From assembly GCA_048296855.1 (NCBI GenBank), contig CP182631.1: a stretch of 64,000 nucleotides of DNA, one strand, 5' to 3'. The DNA comes from Pseudocolwellia sp048296855. GTDB taxonomy: Bacteria > Pseudomonadota > Gammaproteobacteria > Enterobacterales > Alteromonadaceae. This document shows positions 46,179 to 54,111 of the stretch, one piece after another (position 1 is the first letter of the stretch; each line of letters starts with the position of its first letter). The position numbers were made by a program, and so were the translations under genes. The notes under the pieces were generated by a model. It ran no database searches. It worked only from the letters and a program-made list of their open reading frames with translations, and had not been told where the DNA came from.

Positions 46179-47329
46179 ATTAATTTCCTGATTTTGTTGA
46201 TGAATAAATAAAAAGCCATTGATAAAACGAATAAACTAAATATAAGTAACTTAAGTAAATACGGTAAAATATCGACAAATTCTTTGCCTGAAAATAAATT
46301 TCGAATAATTTCAGCAGACCAATATAAAGGTGAGTAAGTTGCTATTTTAGCCATTACCTCTGGTAAAATATCAATAGGCACCATAAAGCCACTAATAGCC
46401 GCTAATAATATATTTATTCCTCCGCCAAAAACAATGGCTTGCTCATAGCTATTGACTAAAGAAGCAATAAAAAACGCTAAAGCATTAGCCGCTAATATAA
46501 TAAATAAACTCCCTATGATATAAACGCCCCAATGGCTTATAAATATATCCGGCTGCTCTGTCACAACAGGTACAACAAATACACCAACTAAAGTTAATAA
46601 AATAAGCTGCAGTATACTTAATAAGTAAAAAGCACTGAATTTACTCATAAAATATTGGCTCGTAGATATAGGAAATGTTTTTAATCTAATTAGCGTGCCA
46701 TTTTGCTTTTCGTTTATTACGGTAATTGAAACAGGTAAAACAATAAAATAAAGCCCAAAAACAATCCATGAAGGTACACTATATAAAATAGGTGTAAACG
46801 TCTGTTTATTCTGTGTTACTACAGTAAAATAAGAAGCAACTTCGGTACTGTTTTCTATTTCTTTAATTTGTTCAGTTAAAGAGAGATCTTCATCTAAGTC
46901 GCCACTTTCAAGCATAAAAGCATGAAGTCTTAGTTTAGACAATGCAGTTTGAATAAGCCTTATAACCGCTGCTTTTTTTTGAGGAGTCATATTCGCTTGA
47001 ATATTAACAACAATAGCTCCCTTAGCTAAGCCTGATAATATTTGGTTATTAAAGGAACTCGGTAGTTTTATAGAAATATCCGCTAAGCCCTCATTTTCAA
47101 CAAGTGTAAAACCTTGCTGCTTTATATAACTTTTATAAGCTAATGATATAGGATCGGTATTTTCAGAGATAAAGCTCACTGAAGTTTTATTTATTACATC
47201 AGTGCCTTGCTCACTCATTGCAAATGTCATAATTAACATGAAAGCGATAGGCAATATGAGTAAAACACCAATACTGTGTATATCACTCAAAATAATGCGA
47301 GCTTCTTTATTTAGGCTACTTAAAATCAT
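46169..47329 (-). CDS. ABC-2 type exporter permease (APE cluster)
   Basis: 386 residues: one N-terminal helix, a large periplasmic domain (about 45-180) and five C-terminal helices, the YhgE/YbhR-like ABC-2 layout, with the motif NEKQNGTLIRLKTFPIS near residue 206. It pairs with the ATPase whose gene it overlaps by four bases. Its place in front of the APE genes suggests export of the pigment or of a lipid intermediate; the family also exports drugs, so the cargo is open. Confidence 0.9.
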   Translation of the reverse strand: MILSSLNKEARIILSDIHSIGVLLILPIAFMLIMTFAMSEQGTDVINKTSVSFISENTDPISLAYKSYIKQQGFTLVENEGLADISIKLPSSFNNQILSGLAKGAIVVNIQANMTPQKKAAVIRLIQTALSKLRLHAFMLESGDLDEDLSLTEQIKEIENSTEVASYFTVVTQNKQTFTPILYSVPSWIVFGLYFIVLPVSITVINEKQNGTLIRLKTFPISTSQYFMSKFSAFYLLSILQLILLTLVGVFVVPVVTEQPDIFISHWGVYIIGSLFIILAANALAFFIASLVNSYEQAIVFGGGINILLAAISGFMVPIDILPEVMAKIATYSPLYWSAEIIRNLFSGKEFVDILPYLLKLLIFSLFVLSMAFYLFINKIRKLMWN

Positions 47330-48237
47330 AATTTATTGCCCGTGGTCCCTTGCTTATACATATGCTCAACAGAATTAGCTGAATAATGAATATTTTTTAT
47401 CGATGCTTTTAATTGGCTTAACTGCAATAAATGACTATTGAGTTCTTCTGGGGAAGTAAGAAGTAACTGATATTTACACGCTGCAATTTTTTGATAACCG
47501 CTGAGATAGTTAGTACTTGAAGGTTCGTGCTCAAACTCTACTGATAGTAATAAATTCTTTTGTTGTGTTTGCTCAATAAGCGATGCTTTTCCATCTTTAA
47601 GTATAATGATATCGTCACAAACTTTTTCAACTTCATCAAGCATATGGGAAGTAAACAATAAGGTTTTACCTTCCGCTTTAAATTGCTCAAGTAAAGTAAT
47701 AATAATAGCCCTCGATTCAGGGTCTATACCAACCGTTGGCTCATCTAAAAATAAAACTTTGGGTTGTTTAACCAAGGCTATCGCGATATTTAAACGACGT
47801 TTATACCCACCTGAAAGTTTACTCACTTTAATATGACTTACATGGGTGAGTACGCATTGCTCAAGAATTTCATTAATAAACGCATGTTTATCTTTTTTTG
47901 TTTTTTTTGATTGTACACAAAGAGATAGAAAATAATAAAGATTTTGCTTAACCGATAATTGTGGATAGAAGGCATATTCCTGCGGCACTAAAGCGACTTT
48001 TTCTTTAACCGATTCAATTAAAGGTTGTATCTGGTTTTCATCATAAAATACCTGCCCCTCAAATGAAGGTAGCAAACCACATAACGCAGAAATAAAAGTC
48101 GATTTACCTGCACCATTAGGCCCAATAATACCCGTACATTTATTTGCTTTAATGGTTAAAGAAATATCTGATAATGAATAAAAGCTGTTGTTTTTATATT
48201 TAAAACTTAGGTGCTTTACATAAATAGCATTTGGCAT
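47326..48237 (-). CDS. ABC transporter ATP-binding protein (APE cluster)
   Basis: 303 residues. Walker A GPNGAGKS (39-46), signature LSGGYKRRLNIA, Walker B VLFLDEPTVGID and the switch His in LLFTSHMLDE are all intact. The C-terminal 80 residues are an accessory domain of DrrA-type ATPases. It is the first gene of the cluster; the promoter should lie in the 284-base AT-rich stretch 48238-48521, which otherwise holds only the terminator of the next gene. Confidence 0.93.
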   Translation of the reverse strand: MPNAIYVKHLSFKYKNNSFYSLSDISLTIKANKCTGIIGPNGAGKSTFISALCGLLPSFEGQVFYDENQIQPLIESVKEKVALVPQEYAFYPQLSVKQNLYYFLSLCVQSKKTKKDKHAFINEILEQCVLTHVSHIKVSKLSGGYKRRLNIAIALVKQPKVLFLDEPTVGIDPESRAIIITLLEQFKAEGKTLLFTSHMLDEVEKVCDDIIILKDGKASLIEQTQQKNLLLSVEFEHEPSSTNYLSGYQKIAACKYQLLLTSPEELNSHLLQLSQLKASIKNIHYSANSVEHMYKQGTTGNKL

Positions 48238-48471
48238 GTGTGATTTATAATAAAAATAAACCTTATAGATAATATTTATTTAATTAAATAGATATTGAGC
48301 TTTATTTTTAACATATCCTTATTTTTTAGCACACTATACGTAATTATACTGAATTAATAAATATTGAATGGCTTTTCTTAATTAAATTTATAATCTTATA
48401 GTTTATGGTTATTCATAATAGGAAAATAGGGTTAAGGAACAACAGAAAAGAATTCTTAAATTTTAAACACA

Positions 48472-48500
48472 AAAAAGCCGAACTTTTTGTTCGGCTTTTT
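48472..48500 (-). terminator. Rho-independent terminator of the PEP-CTERM gene
   Basis: AAAAAGCCGAAC and GTTCGGCTTTTT form a strong stem around a five-base loop, with T/A runs on both sides. It lies 21 bases after the stop at 48522 and separates that gene from the APE operon. Confidence 0.92.
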
Positions 48501-48521
48501 ATTAACTTATAAGTTGATTAA

Positions 48522-49295
48522 TTATGCTTTACGACGACGTGCGCCAGCAAAACCTAATAAACCTAAACCTAAGATAGCTACTGAAGCTGGCTCTGGTACA
48601 CTTAACGTCATGTTACCGTCATGTGAAATTTGAAAGTTTTGAGTACCACCTATTGCTGGGTAAGTAGGGCTTAAACCAAGTATATCTTGTACAGTTACGA
48701 TTAAAGTAGCTGATTTAGCACCTGAAGTTGTTGATAAATCATCACCATTAGCGTTAAAGAAGTAACCTGCAGCAAAGTTAAGGCTTAAATCAATACCACA
48801 AAAACCTTTGTTTTGTAATGCACCTGGGGTTATATTAATAGAACAACCGCCAGTATTTAAACCAAATGAAGCGATTTCTGTTCCGCCGTCAAACATGCCG
48901 TTACCAACATTCGTTGTATCAACATATAAACCAGAAGCACCAGCATTGAATGTGATATCTAATGTACCCGTTCCATTGTTTGTTACTGTTCCTGAAAATG
49001 CATAGTTGTAAAATACTTCATATGCAGCATCAACACCTAAAAGTGTACCACCAAGTTTAAAGTTTACGATATCAGTAGAACCGAACTCAGAGAAAGCTTC
49101 AGTACCTGTAATATCACCACTAAGGTCTGTATCAGTTTGTGTTACATCAGCTAAATCAGCATCAAAATCAATAAAATCAAAAACGATTTCAGAACCAGGA
49201 GTTCCGTTAAAAGATGAATCGTTAAATGTAACTACATCAGCAGAAGCAGCAAATGAAGCACTAGTGATCAAAGAAGCTAGTAATAATTTTTTCAT
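48522..49295 (-). CDS. PEP-CTERM sorting-domain protein
   Basis: 257 residues. A signal peptide (1-19, cut near ASADVV) is followed by a Ser/Thr/Gly/Asp-rich beta-type body and the C-terminal sorting signal: VPEPASVAILGLGLLGF, then a basic end with ARRRKA. Such proteins are cut and moved to the surface by an exosortase and are linked to exopolysaccharide. Two cysteines (in GGCSI and GFCGI) may form a disulfide. AAAGGG precedes the ATG, and a sigma-54-like promoter stands about 75 bases upstream. Function of the body is unknown. Confidence 0.92.
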   Translation of the reverse strand: MKKLLLASLITSASFAASADVVTFNDSSFNGTPGSEIVFDFIDFDADLADVTQTDTDLSGDITGTEAFSEFGSTDIVNFKLGGTLLGVDAAYEVFYNYAFSGTVTNNGTGTLDITFNAGASGLYVDTTNVGNGMFDGGTEIASFGLNTGGCSINITPGALQNKGFCGIDLSLNFAAGYFFNANGDDLSTTSGAKSATLIVTVQDILGLSPTYPAIGGTQNFQISHDGNMTLSVPEPASVAILGLGLLGFAGARRRKA

Positions 49296-49370
49296 GTTTA
49301 GTACCCTTTGTATTAAATGTTTACTAATGATGGTGTTATCATCAGGTTTAAGTTAGATATACCAAAACAA

Positions 49371-49386
49371 TGCACAGTATATGCCA
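49371..49386 (-). promoter_or_regulatory. Sigma-54-like promoter for the PEP-CTERM gene
   Basis: On the minus strand the sequence reads TGGCATATACTGTGCA: GG and GC at the exact spacing of the -24/-12 consensus TGGCAC-N5-TTGCA, with one mismatch in each block. The predicted leader is about 65 bases. PEP-CTERM genes in other bacteria are controlled by RpoN with PrsK/PrsR. Confidence 0.6.
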
Positions 49387-49498
49387 ACTAACTTTAACCT
49401 TTTATATTCAACAACTTAAACAAACCATCATTCAAATGTAAAATCCATTTGTAAAATAAGCTGACACATATTTTCACTATTCAAACGATATGATCAAT

Positions 49499-52400
49499 TT
49501 AAAGAGATTCAAACACTTTACACGCGTACTTTTGCAAAACCTCTGGAGATTGAGCCATTAAAATATCTAAACTTCGATTATGACCTTTGACAGACTGTGA
49601 ATCATCTACATAATCTTTTGCCATTTGCTCTATTACCTCACCTAAAACAATTTTTTCAAATTGGCAATCTGGTGATTTTTTACAGTACTGGGTAAAAGCA
49701 TATAAAACTTCAACAATTGCTGATTTATAATAAATTGGATGCAAATGTTGGATGAGTACGTCTAGCGTACGCGCAAAACTTTCTTCTCTGGGAGTCATTG
49801 AAGTTCTGATTAAATTGGAATCTAAAGCTTCCCCTGAGTTTATATTATCACCAAAAATAATATATTGAGTATTTGATAAACTTTGCCAAATGTCTGTTAA
49901 AAACACATCGTCGATACGTGTAATCAAGCCTTTAGCCGTTCGCCACTGTAACCAATCTGTATCAATAGCTTGCATTTTATTACTAACATTTTGATTATTG
50001 GTTTTAGCACTAAAACTGTATTCAACATCGTAATTAAACGCTTCTTGTTGAGCATTCAATATTTTCTGTACTAACATATTTAATTCAGCCGGTGATTTAC
50101 TTGATAAATCAACCAGAGACTCTTCCGTACATTCAGAATGTTCCGCACAAAGTGCTAAAACGCTATTCAACTTAATAGAACGTAAACCATTAAATAATTG
50201 AGTATTAATACGTATGGTGTTTCCCAGAATAACCAAAAACTCTTGTATTAAGGTTCTTTCCAGTAAATTACTAGAGGCTTCATCAAGTAGTTTCACTAAT
50301 TTTTTAGGTTTTAGTAAGGCATGTTCACCATTTAATACCGTTTGATCCTTTTGTCCTACAACGATAGATATATGACGAGCACATACTTGTGACACATCAT
50401 CTGCAAGATCTTTATAAGAAAGTTCAAGTAGAGAAAAACACAAACGAGCAGTCAACCAATGTTGTTTATGTTGAGCCCTACTATATATACTTTCAACTAA
50501 TGATTTAAATGTAATACTGGCATATTGCGTTAGAACCGAACTCTCTATATTTTGGGGTAAATGAGAATCTAATTGATATACTTTACTCCATGCCATTAAT
50601 TGCTCATAACTTGTTTTGTCAGAATAATTTAACGATTGCAATTCTTTTTGCAAAGACTCTGAAAATAAAGAAAAATCGAATGGGATAATGTGTGAATCTG
50701 AAACTTCAGGCGTATTATCTAACGCTTGAATAGTAATATTAGGCACAACCAGTTGGTTCACTCTTGATGCTCTATAAGCCAAACTTGCAGAAGCATAACC
50801 AATATTGGTTTGTGTTGCTCTTAACTGTAAAGAACGAATAGTATCTAACAATACATCTGCATTGACGCTGTCACACATATCCTGAGTCAATAGATAGGTA
50901 AAAACGGCAGCCTCATCGTTTATCCAATGCTTACTAATATCATCCACTTCACCTTTTAAATGCTCACTGGCTAATTCAGCATCAAAAATTCGATAGTTAT
51001 TTTCTTTATGTTGAAGGCTTGATAACGACAAATAGGCTTTGCCATTAAAGGTATATGTTTGTGCTGTAGCTAGCCCTTGTAAACGACGTTTTGGGCGTCC
51101 TGTAAGATTTAAACTCTCATTAGCTCCAACTCTTCGATAACACTCAACAAGCTCTTCAGCAGTAATAACACTTATAGGGCTAATTTCATTGATGGTTTCA
51201 GCAATAACCCCTTTCTCAGCTAATTGCTGCTTAACACTGTTATTTTCGGCCAATACTACTAGGGCAAGTTGTGCTTCATTATCTTTAGTCGATCTAAACC
51301 TTAACTGCAAAGGATCGAGATCATCTTGTTCAATAACGCCTTCATCAAGCATTAATCCTGTAAAATAAAGACTTTGTGCCCAAACTAATGGCACGTTTTC
51401 ATTGCGTGTTCTTGGCTGACTTCCAGGAGACGCTCTCTCCGCTTCAATATTTTCGTCTTCTACAAAATAAAGCTCTGGTAAAAGTTTCTTCCCCCCAGCT
51501 TCAACCATAACAGCTTCAAGTTTTTCTCTATACTTTTTAGCCTCATCTGCATCATTGTCAAATAATGCTTGAATATATAAATAGGTATAAAATAACGGCC
51601 ACTCTGATTCAATATTTGCAAAATTAGCGAGTTCTGAATGCTCATAATGAATTCGGCTATGATCTTCTACTGCTGTTTGATGACCATCCCACAAAAAGCG
51701 TTTACAACCGTAATCTCCCCCTAACTCAGATAAAATTTTATTTTTCGTTTTATTTATAACTTGTTTGTCGCTAACAGCAAAAGCAGGGAAACCAATAATG
51801 CTTAAAAGTGCACTATCAACCTCTTTTGACATAGATTCTCGTGGTAAAAGGTGAGCTAACGTATTACGTGCTCTAGAAACAGCATCTGGAATGGTATGAA
51901 TAATAGCTCTAGGGTTTGCATCTTTACCAAAAAGGTTAAACCCATCTAACGCTTGTAAAGCTGCTTTTGCCATACCAACAGAACTTGCATTAATTTCTGT
52001 TTTACCATTATTTATTTTATTGCCTCGCTCCCAAATACCATAATCTGGAGTTCTATAGGCGAAAGCGATGTAATAAACTAAGTTTTGAATAAAATCGACT
52101 TCATCAATAGTTTTAATAATACGTAAACCAGAAGCAGACATTTGTCCGATCATCAATAAAAATATTGATGTTGCATCTATTTGTAAGTGCCCCCATTCAT
52201 CATCACCAACAACAGTTAGACCCGTTGTTGTACTATATTTTGCGTGTAAGCAATCCATAGGATCTAAAGTGGCTTTAAATTTTTCAACTTTATCAGCCTG
52301 CCTCATCATAGAAATAAGCAAGCCACGCATTAATTTGATAGTCGATTGCTCTAGCTCGTCACATTTAATTTTATCTCCGCCCCGTTTAAAGGCCATACTA

Positions 52401-52576
52401 AGGCTCCAAACGCTTAAGATAGAGTAAACATTATCTCTTACCCATGCATCGGTATAATCTCCATGCGTTGTAATAGCGGTACTTGCTGGAAGTAAACCTG
52501 TTACTGGATGCTGACGTTTAATAATAATGTCGTTGATATCTTCATATAAACGATGTAACAAAGAAGCTTTTTGCAT
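49499..52576 (-). CDS. GH15 / phosphorylase-kinase alpha-like protein
   Basis: 1025 residues from ATG 52576. A longer frame from TTG 52654 would add a hydrophobic segment but has no support. The N-terminal 430 residues look like the glycoside hydrolase 15-type domain of phosphorylase kinase alpha/beta subunits: HPVTGLLPAST, GDYTDAWVRDNVYS, DEWGHLQIDATSIFLL, PDYGIWERG and LWDGHQT. The C-terminal 500 residues have no motif I know beyond the kinase-subunit-like helical region. Bacterial members are of unknown function, perhaps in glucan binding or breakdown. No signal peptide with the chosen start. No glycogen genes lie near. Confidence 0.8.
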   Translation of the reverse strand: MQKASLLHRLYEDINDIIIKRQHPVTGLLPASTAITTHGDYTDAWVRDNVYSILSVWSLSMAFKRGGDKIKCDELEQSTIKLMRGLLISMMRQADKVEKFKATLDPMDCLHAKYSTTTGLTVVGDDEWGHLQIDATSIFLLMIGQMSASGLRIIKTIDEVDFIQNLVYYIAFAYRTPDYGIWERGNKINNGKTEINASSVGMAKAALQALDGFNLFGKDANPRAIIHTIPDAVSRARNTLAHLLPRESMSKEVDSALLSIIGFPAFAVSDKQVINKTKNKILSELGGDYGCKRFLWDGHQTAVEDHSRIHYEHSELANFANIESEWPLFYTYLYIQALFDNDADEAKKYREKLEAVMVEAGGKKLLPELYFVEDENIEAERASPGSQPRTRNENVPLVWAQSLYFTGLMLDEGVIEQDDLDPLQLRFRSTKDNEAQLALVVLAENNSVKQQLAEKGVIAETINEISPISVITAEELVECYRRVGANESLNLTGRPKRRLQGLATAQTYTFNGKAYLSLSSLQHKENNYRIFDAELASEHLKGEVDDISKHWINDEAAVFTYLLTQDMCDSVNADVLLDTIRSLQLRATQTNIGYASASLAYRASRVNQLVVPNITIQALDNTPEVSDSHIIPFDFSLFSESLQKELQSLNYSDKTSYEQLMAWSKVYQLDSHLPQNIESSVLTQYASITFKSLVESIYSRAQHKQHWLTARLCFSLLELSYKDLADDVSQVCARHISIVVGQKDQTVLNGEHALLKPKKLVKLLDEASSNLLERTLIQEFLVILGNTIRINTQLFNGLRSIKLNSVLALCAEHSECTEESLVDLSSKSPAELNMLVQKILNAQQEAFNYDVEYSFSAKTNNQNVSNKMQAIDTDWLQWRTAKGLITRIDDVFLTDIWQSLSNTQYIIFGDNINSGEALDSNLIRTSMTPREESFARTLDVLIQHLHPIYYKSAIVEVLYAFTQYCKKSPDCQFEKIVLGEVIEQMAKDYVDDSQSVKGHNRSLDILMAQSPEVLQKYACKVFESL

Positions 52577-52753
52577 ATTTATGCTCACTGACGGAAGTAT
52601 GAAAAATAAAAAGGTTACAAGATAACAAATAGTAACGACACAAAAAATCACCAATAAAGATAAGTGACTTTGTAATATTATTACAGTTGAAGATTAAAAC
52701 TTTATGAAGAAATAATAGTGGTATTTAGTACAAAAAATCAATGTATTAAAATC

Positions 52754-52780
52754 AAAAAAGCTCGTTATAAACGAGCTTTT
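52754..52780. terminator. Hairpin terminator downstream of adk and the repeat
   Basis: AAAAGCTCGTT and AACGAGCTTTT form a stem with flanking A/T runs. It lies upstream of the GH15-like gene, so on the minus strand it can only end transcripts coming from adk or from the repeat at 52901. Confidence 0.75.
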
Positions 52781-52900
52781 AATATCTATACTAATCCTAG
52801 TAATTAACTGATCATTGCTACTACTTAAAATCACTAACCACTTTATCATTTTATTTAATAATTAAAACAATTAGTTAACTATTAAAATGACTTATGTTTA

Positions 52901-53259
52901 GGGTCTGTTGACCTTTCAGGTATTTTTTTTCAGCAGTCTGTTTGACTTTTATACAAGGCATAGTGATTGATGTGTGGTCGTTCCACATAAAATCACTATA
53001 ACGATGTAGAAATATCAAACAGGCGCTGCCCAAGGGTTCATTTAAAAGCGATTTATTCTTCGTTGCCTACATGGATGTAGGTACTTAGATTATGCAGGAG
53101 CATATAATCTGTAAACCTTTTTTACATAGAATGACTATGTGACAAAACGTTTGCCTTGCCTGCACGGATGCAGGTACTTAGGTTTTGTTTGGAACGTAAA
53201 ACCTGTGACTAAAGCGCTTTTAAATTGAACAAAAATCATACTCGAAAGATCAACAACCC
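52901..53259. mobile_element. MITE-like repeat element, copy D (about 359 bases)
   Basis: The ends are imperfect inverted repeats of about 21 bases (GGGTCTGTTGACCTTTC on the left; GGGTTGTTGATCTTTC read inward from the right). The inside shares words and their order with the core of the repeat at 26461: GGTCGTTCC, AACGATG/AACGACG, GTACTTAG, TTTGGAACGTAAAA. Two related units of about 54 bases occur within it (53063-53115 and 53156-53209). No coding frame was found. It takes up about half of the gene-free stretch 52577-53320; the rest holds a hairpin terminator and AT-rich sequence. Confidence 0.75.
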
Positions 53260-53320
53260 CTATTATTTTCTACGTATAAACCACTCAATTCATTAATATA
53301 AAAAGTACTATATAAAAAAA

Positions 53321-53965
53321 TTACGAAAGCTTTTCAGATAAGATGGTATTTACCACTTCAACGGGTTGAGTTCCATCTATTGTAAGATATGAACAAGCAC
53401 CTGATTTAGCTTCTTGCTGATAATAAGCAACTAAAGGCTTAGTTTGTTCATGATATACAGCTAAACGTTTACGAACTGTAGCTTCTTCATCATCAGGACG
53501 AATTGAAAGGTCTTCACCTGTTTCGTCATCCTTCCCTTCAATGGCAGGAGGATTATATATTAAATGATATACACGACCTGAACCTGAATGTACGCGACGA
53601 CCCGCCATTCTTTCAACAATCACACTATCTGGAACATCAAACTCAATAACATGATCAACAATAACGTTGTTTTCTTTCATGGCATCAGCTTGTGGAATAG
53701 TGCGAGGAAAACCATCAAGTAAAAATCCTGCTTTACAGTCATCTTGCGTAATACGTTCTTTAACTAAACCGATAATAAGTTCATCAGAAACTAACTGACC
53801 TGCGTCCATTACTTCTTTAGCTTTAATACCAAGTTCTGTACCCGCTTTAATCGCCGCTCGAAGCATATCACCGGTAGAAATTTGTGGGATGCCAAACTTG
53901 GCCATTAAAAATTGTGCTTGAGTACCTTTACCAGCCCCTGGAGCACCTAATAAAATAATGCGCAT
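53321..53965 (-). CDS. adk: Adenylate kinase
   Basis: 214 residues, the same as E. coli Adk. It interconverts ATP + AMP and two ADP. The P-loop GAPGAGKGTQ (7-16), the AMP-binding STGDMLR and GFPRT, and the long-type LID domain (about 122-159, RRVHSGSGRVYH without the zinc cysteines) are visible. AAAGGG precedes the ATG. It follows htpG after 146 bases with its own likely promoter. Confidence 0.98.
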   Translation of the reverse strand: MRIILLGAPGAGKGTQAQFLMAKFGIPQISTGDMLRAAIKAGTELGIKAKEVMDAGQLVSDELIIGLVKERITQDDCKAGFLLDGFPRTIPQADAMKENNVIVDHVIEFDVPDSVIVERMAGRRVHSGSGRVYHLIYNPPAIEGKDDETGEDLSIRPDDEEATVRKRLAVYHEQTKPLVAYYQQEAKSGACSYLTIDGTQPVEVVNTILSEKLS

Positions 53966-54060
53966 TTAAAAAAGCCCTTTATAATTTATGATGAATTTAA
54001 AAAGCAACACTATACATTTTCAGATGGCTGCAAACAAGTAAGAATATAACACAATCATCA

Positions 54061-54087
54061 AAAAAGGAGCCATTCGACTCCTTTTTA
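54061..54087 (-). terminator. Rho-independent terminator after htpG
   Basis: AAAAAGGAG and CTCCTTTTT pair around an eight-base loop, 24 bases after the htpG stop, with a T-run in the minus-strand transcript. It shows that adk is transcribed separately at least in part. Confidence 0.85.
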
Positions 54088-54111
54088 ATACTAAAGTAGT
54101 ATATTAAACTT

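Larger units (their letters stand above)
26799..48237 (-). other. Aryl-polyene (APE/flexirubin-like) biosynthetic gene cluster
   Basis: 23 genes on one strand, mostly overlapping or a few bases apart. They cover starter formation (ammonia lyase, AMP ligase), chain building (three ACPs, three KS, two KS-like proteins, two hotdog dehydratases), release and transfer (thioesterase, glycosyltransferase-acyltransferase fusion, acyltransferase), export (LolA-like, MMPL, ABC-2) and tailoring (FAD oxidoreductase, methyltransferase). The only wider gaps are 43178-43332 (155 bases) and 37142-37219, where internal promoters could lie. APE pigments are outer-membrane antioxidants. The product here is predicted only by class. 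Confidence 0.9.
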
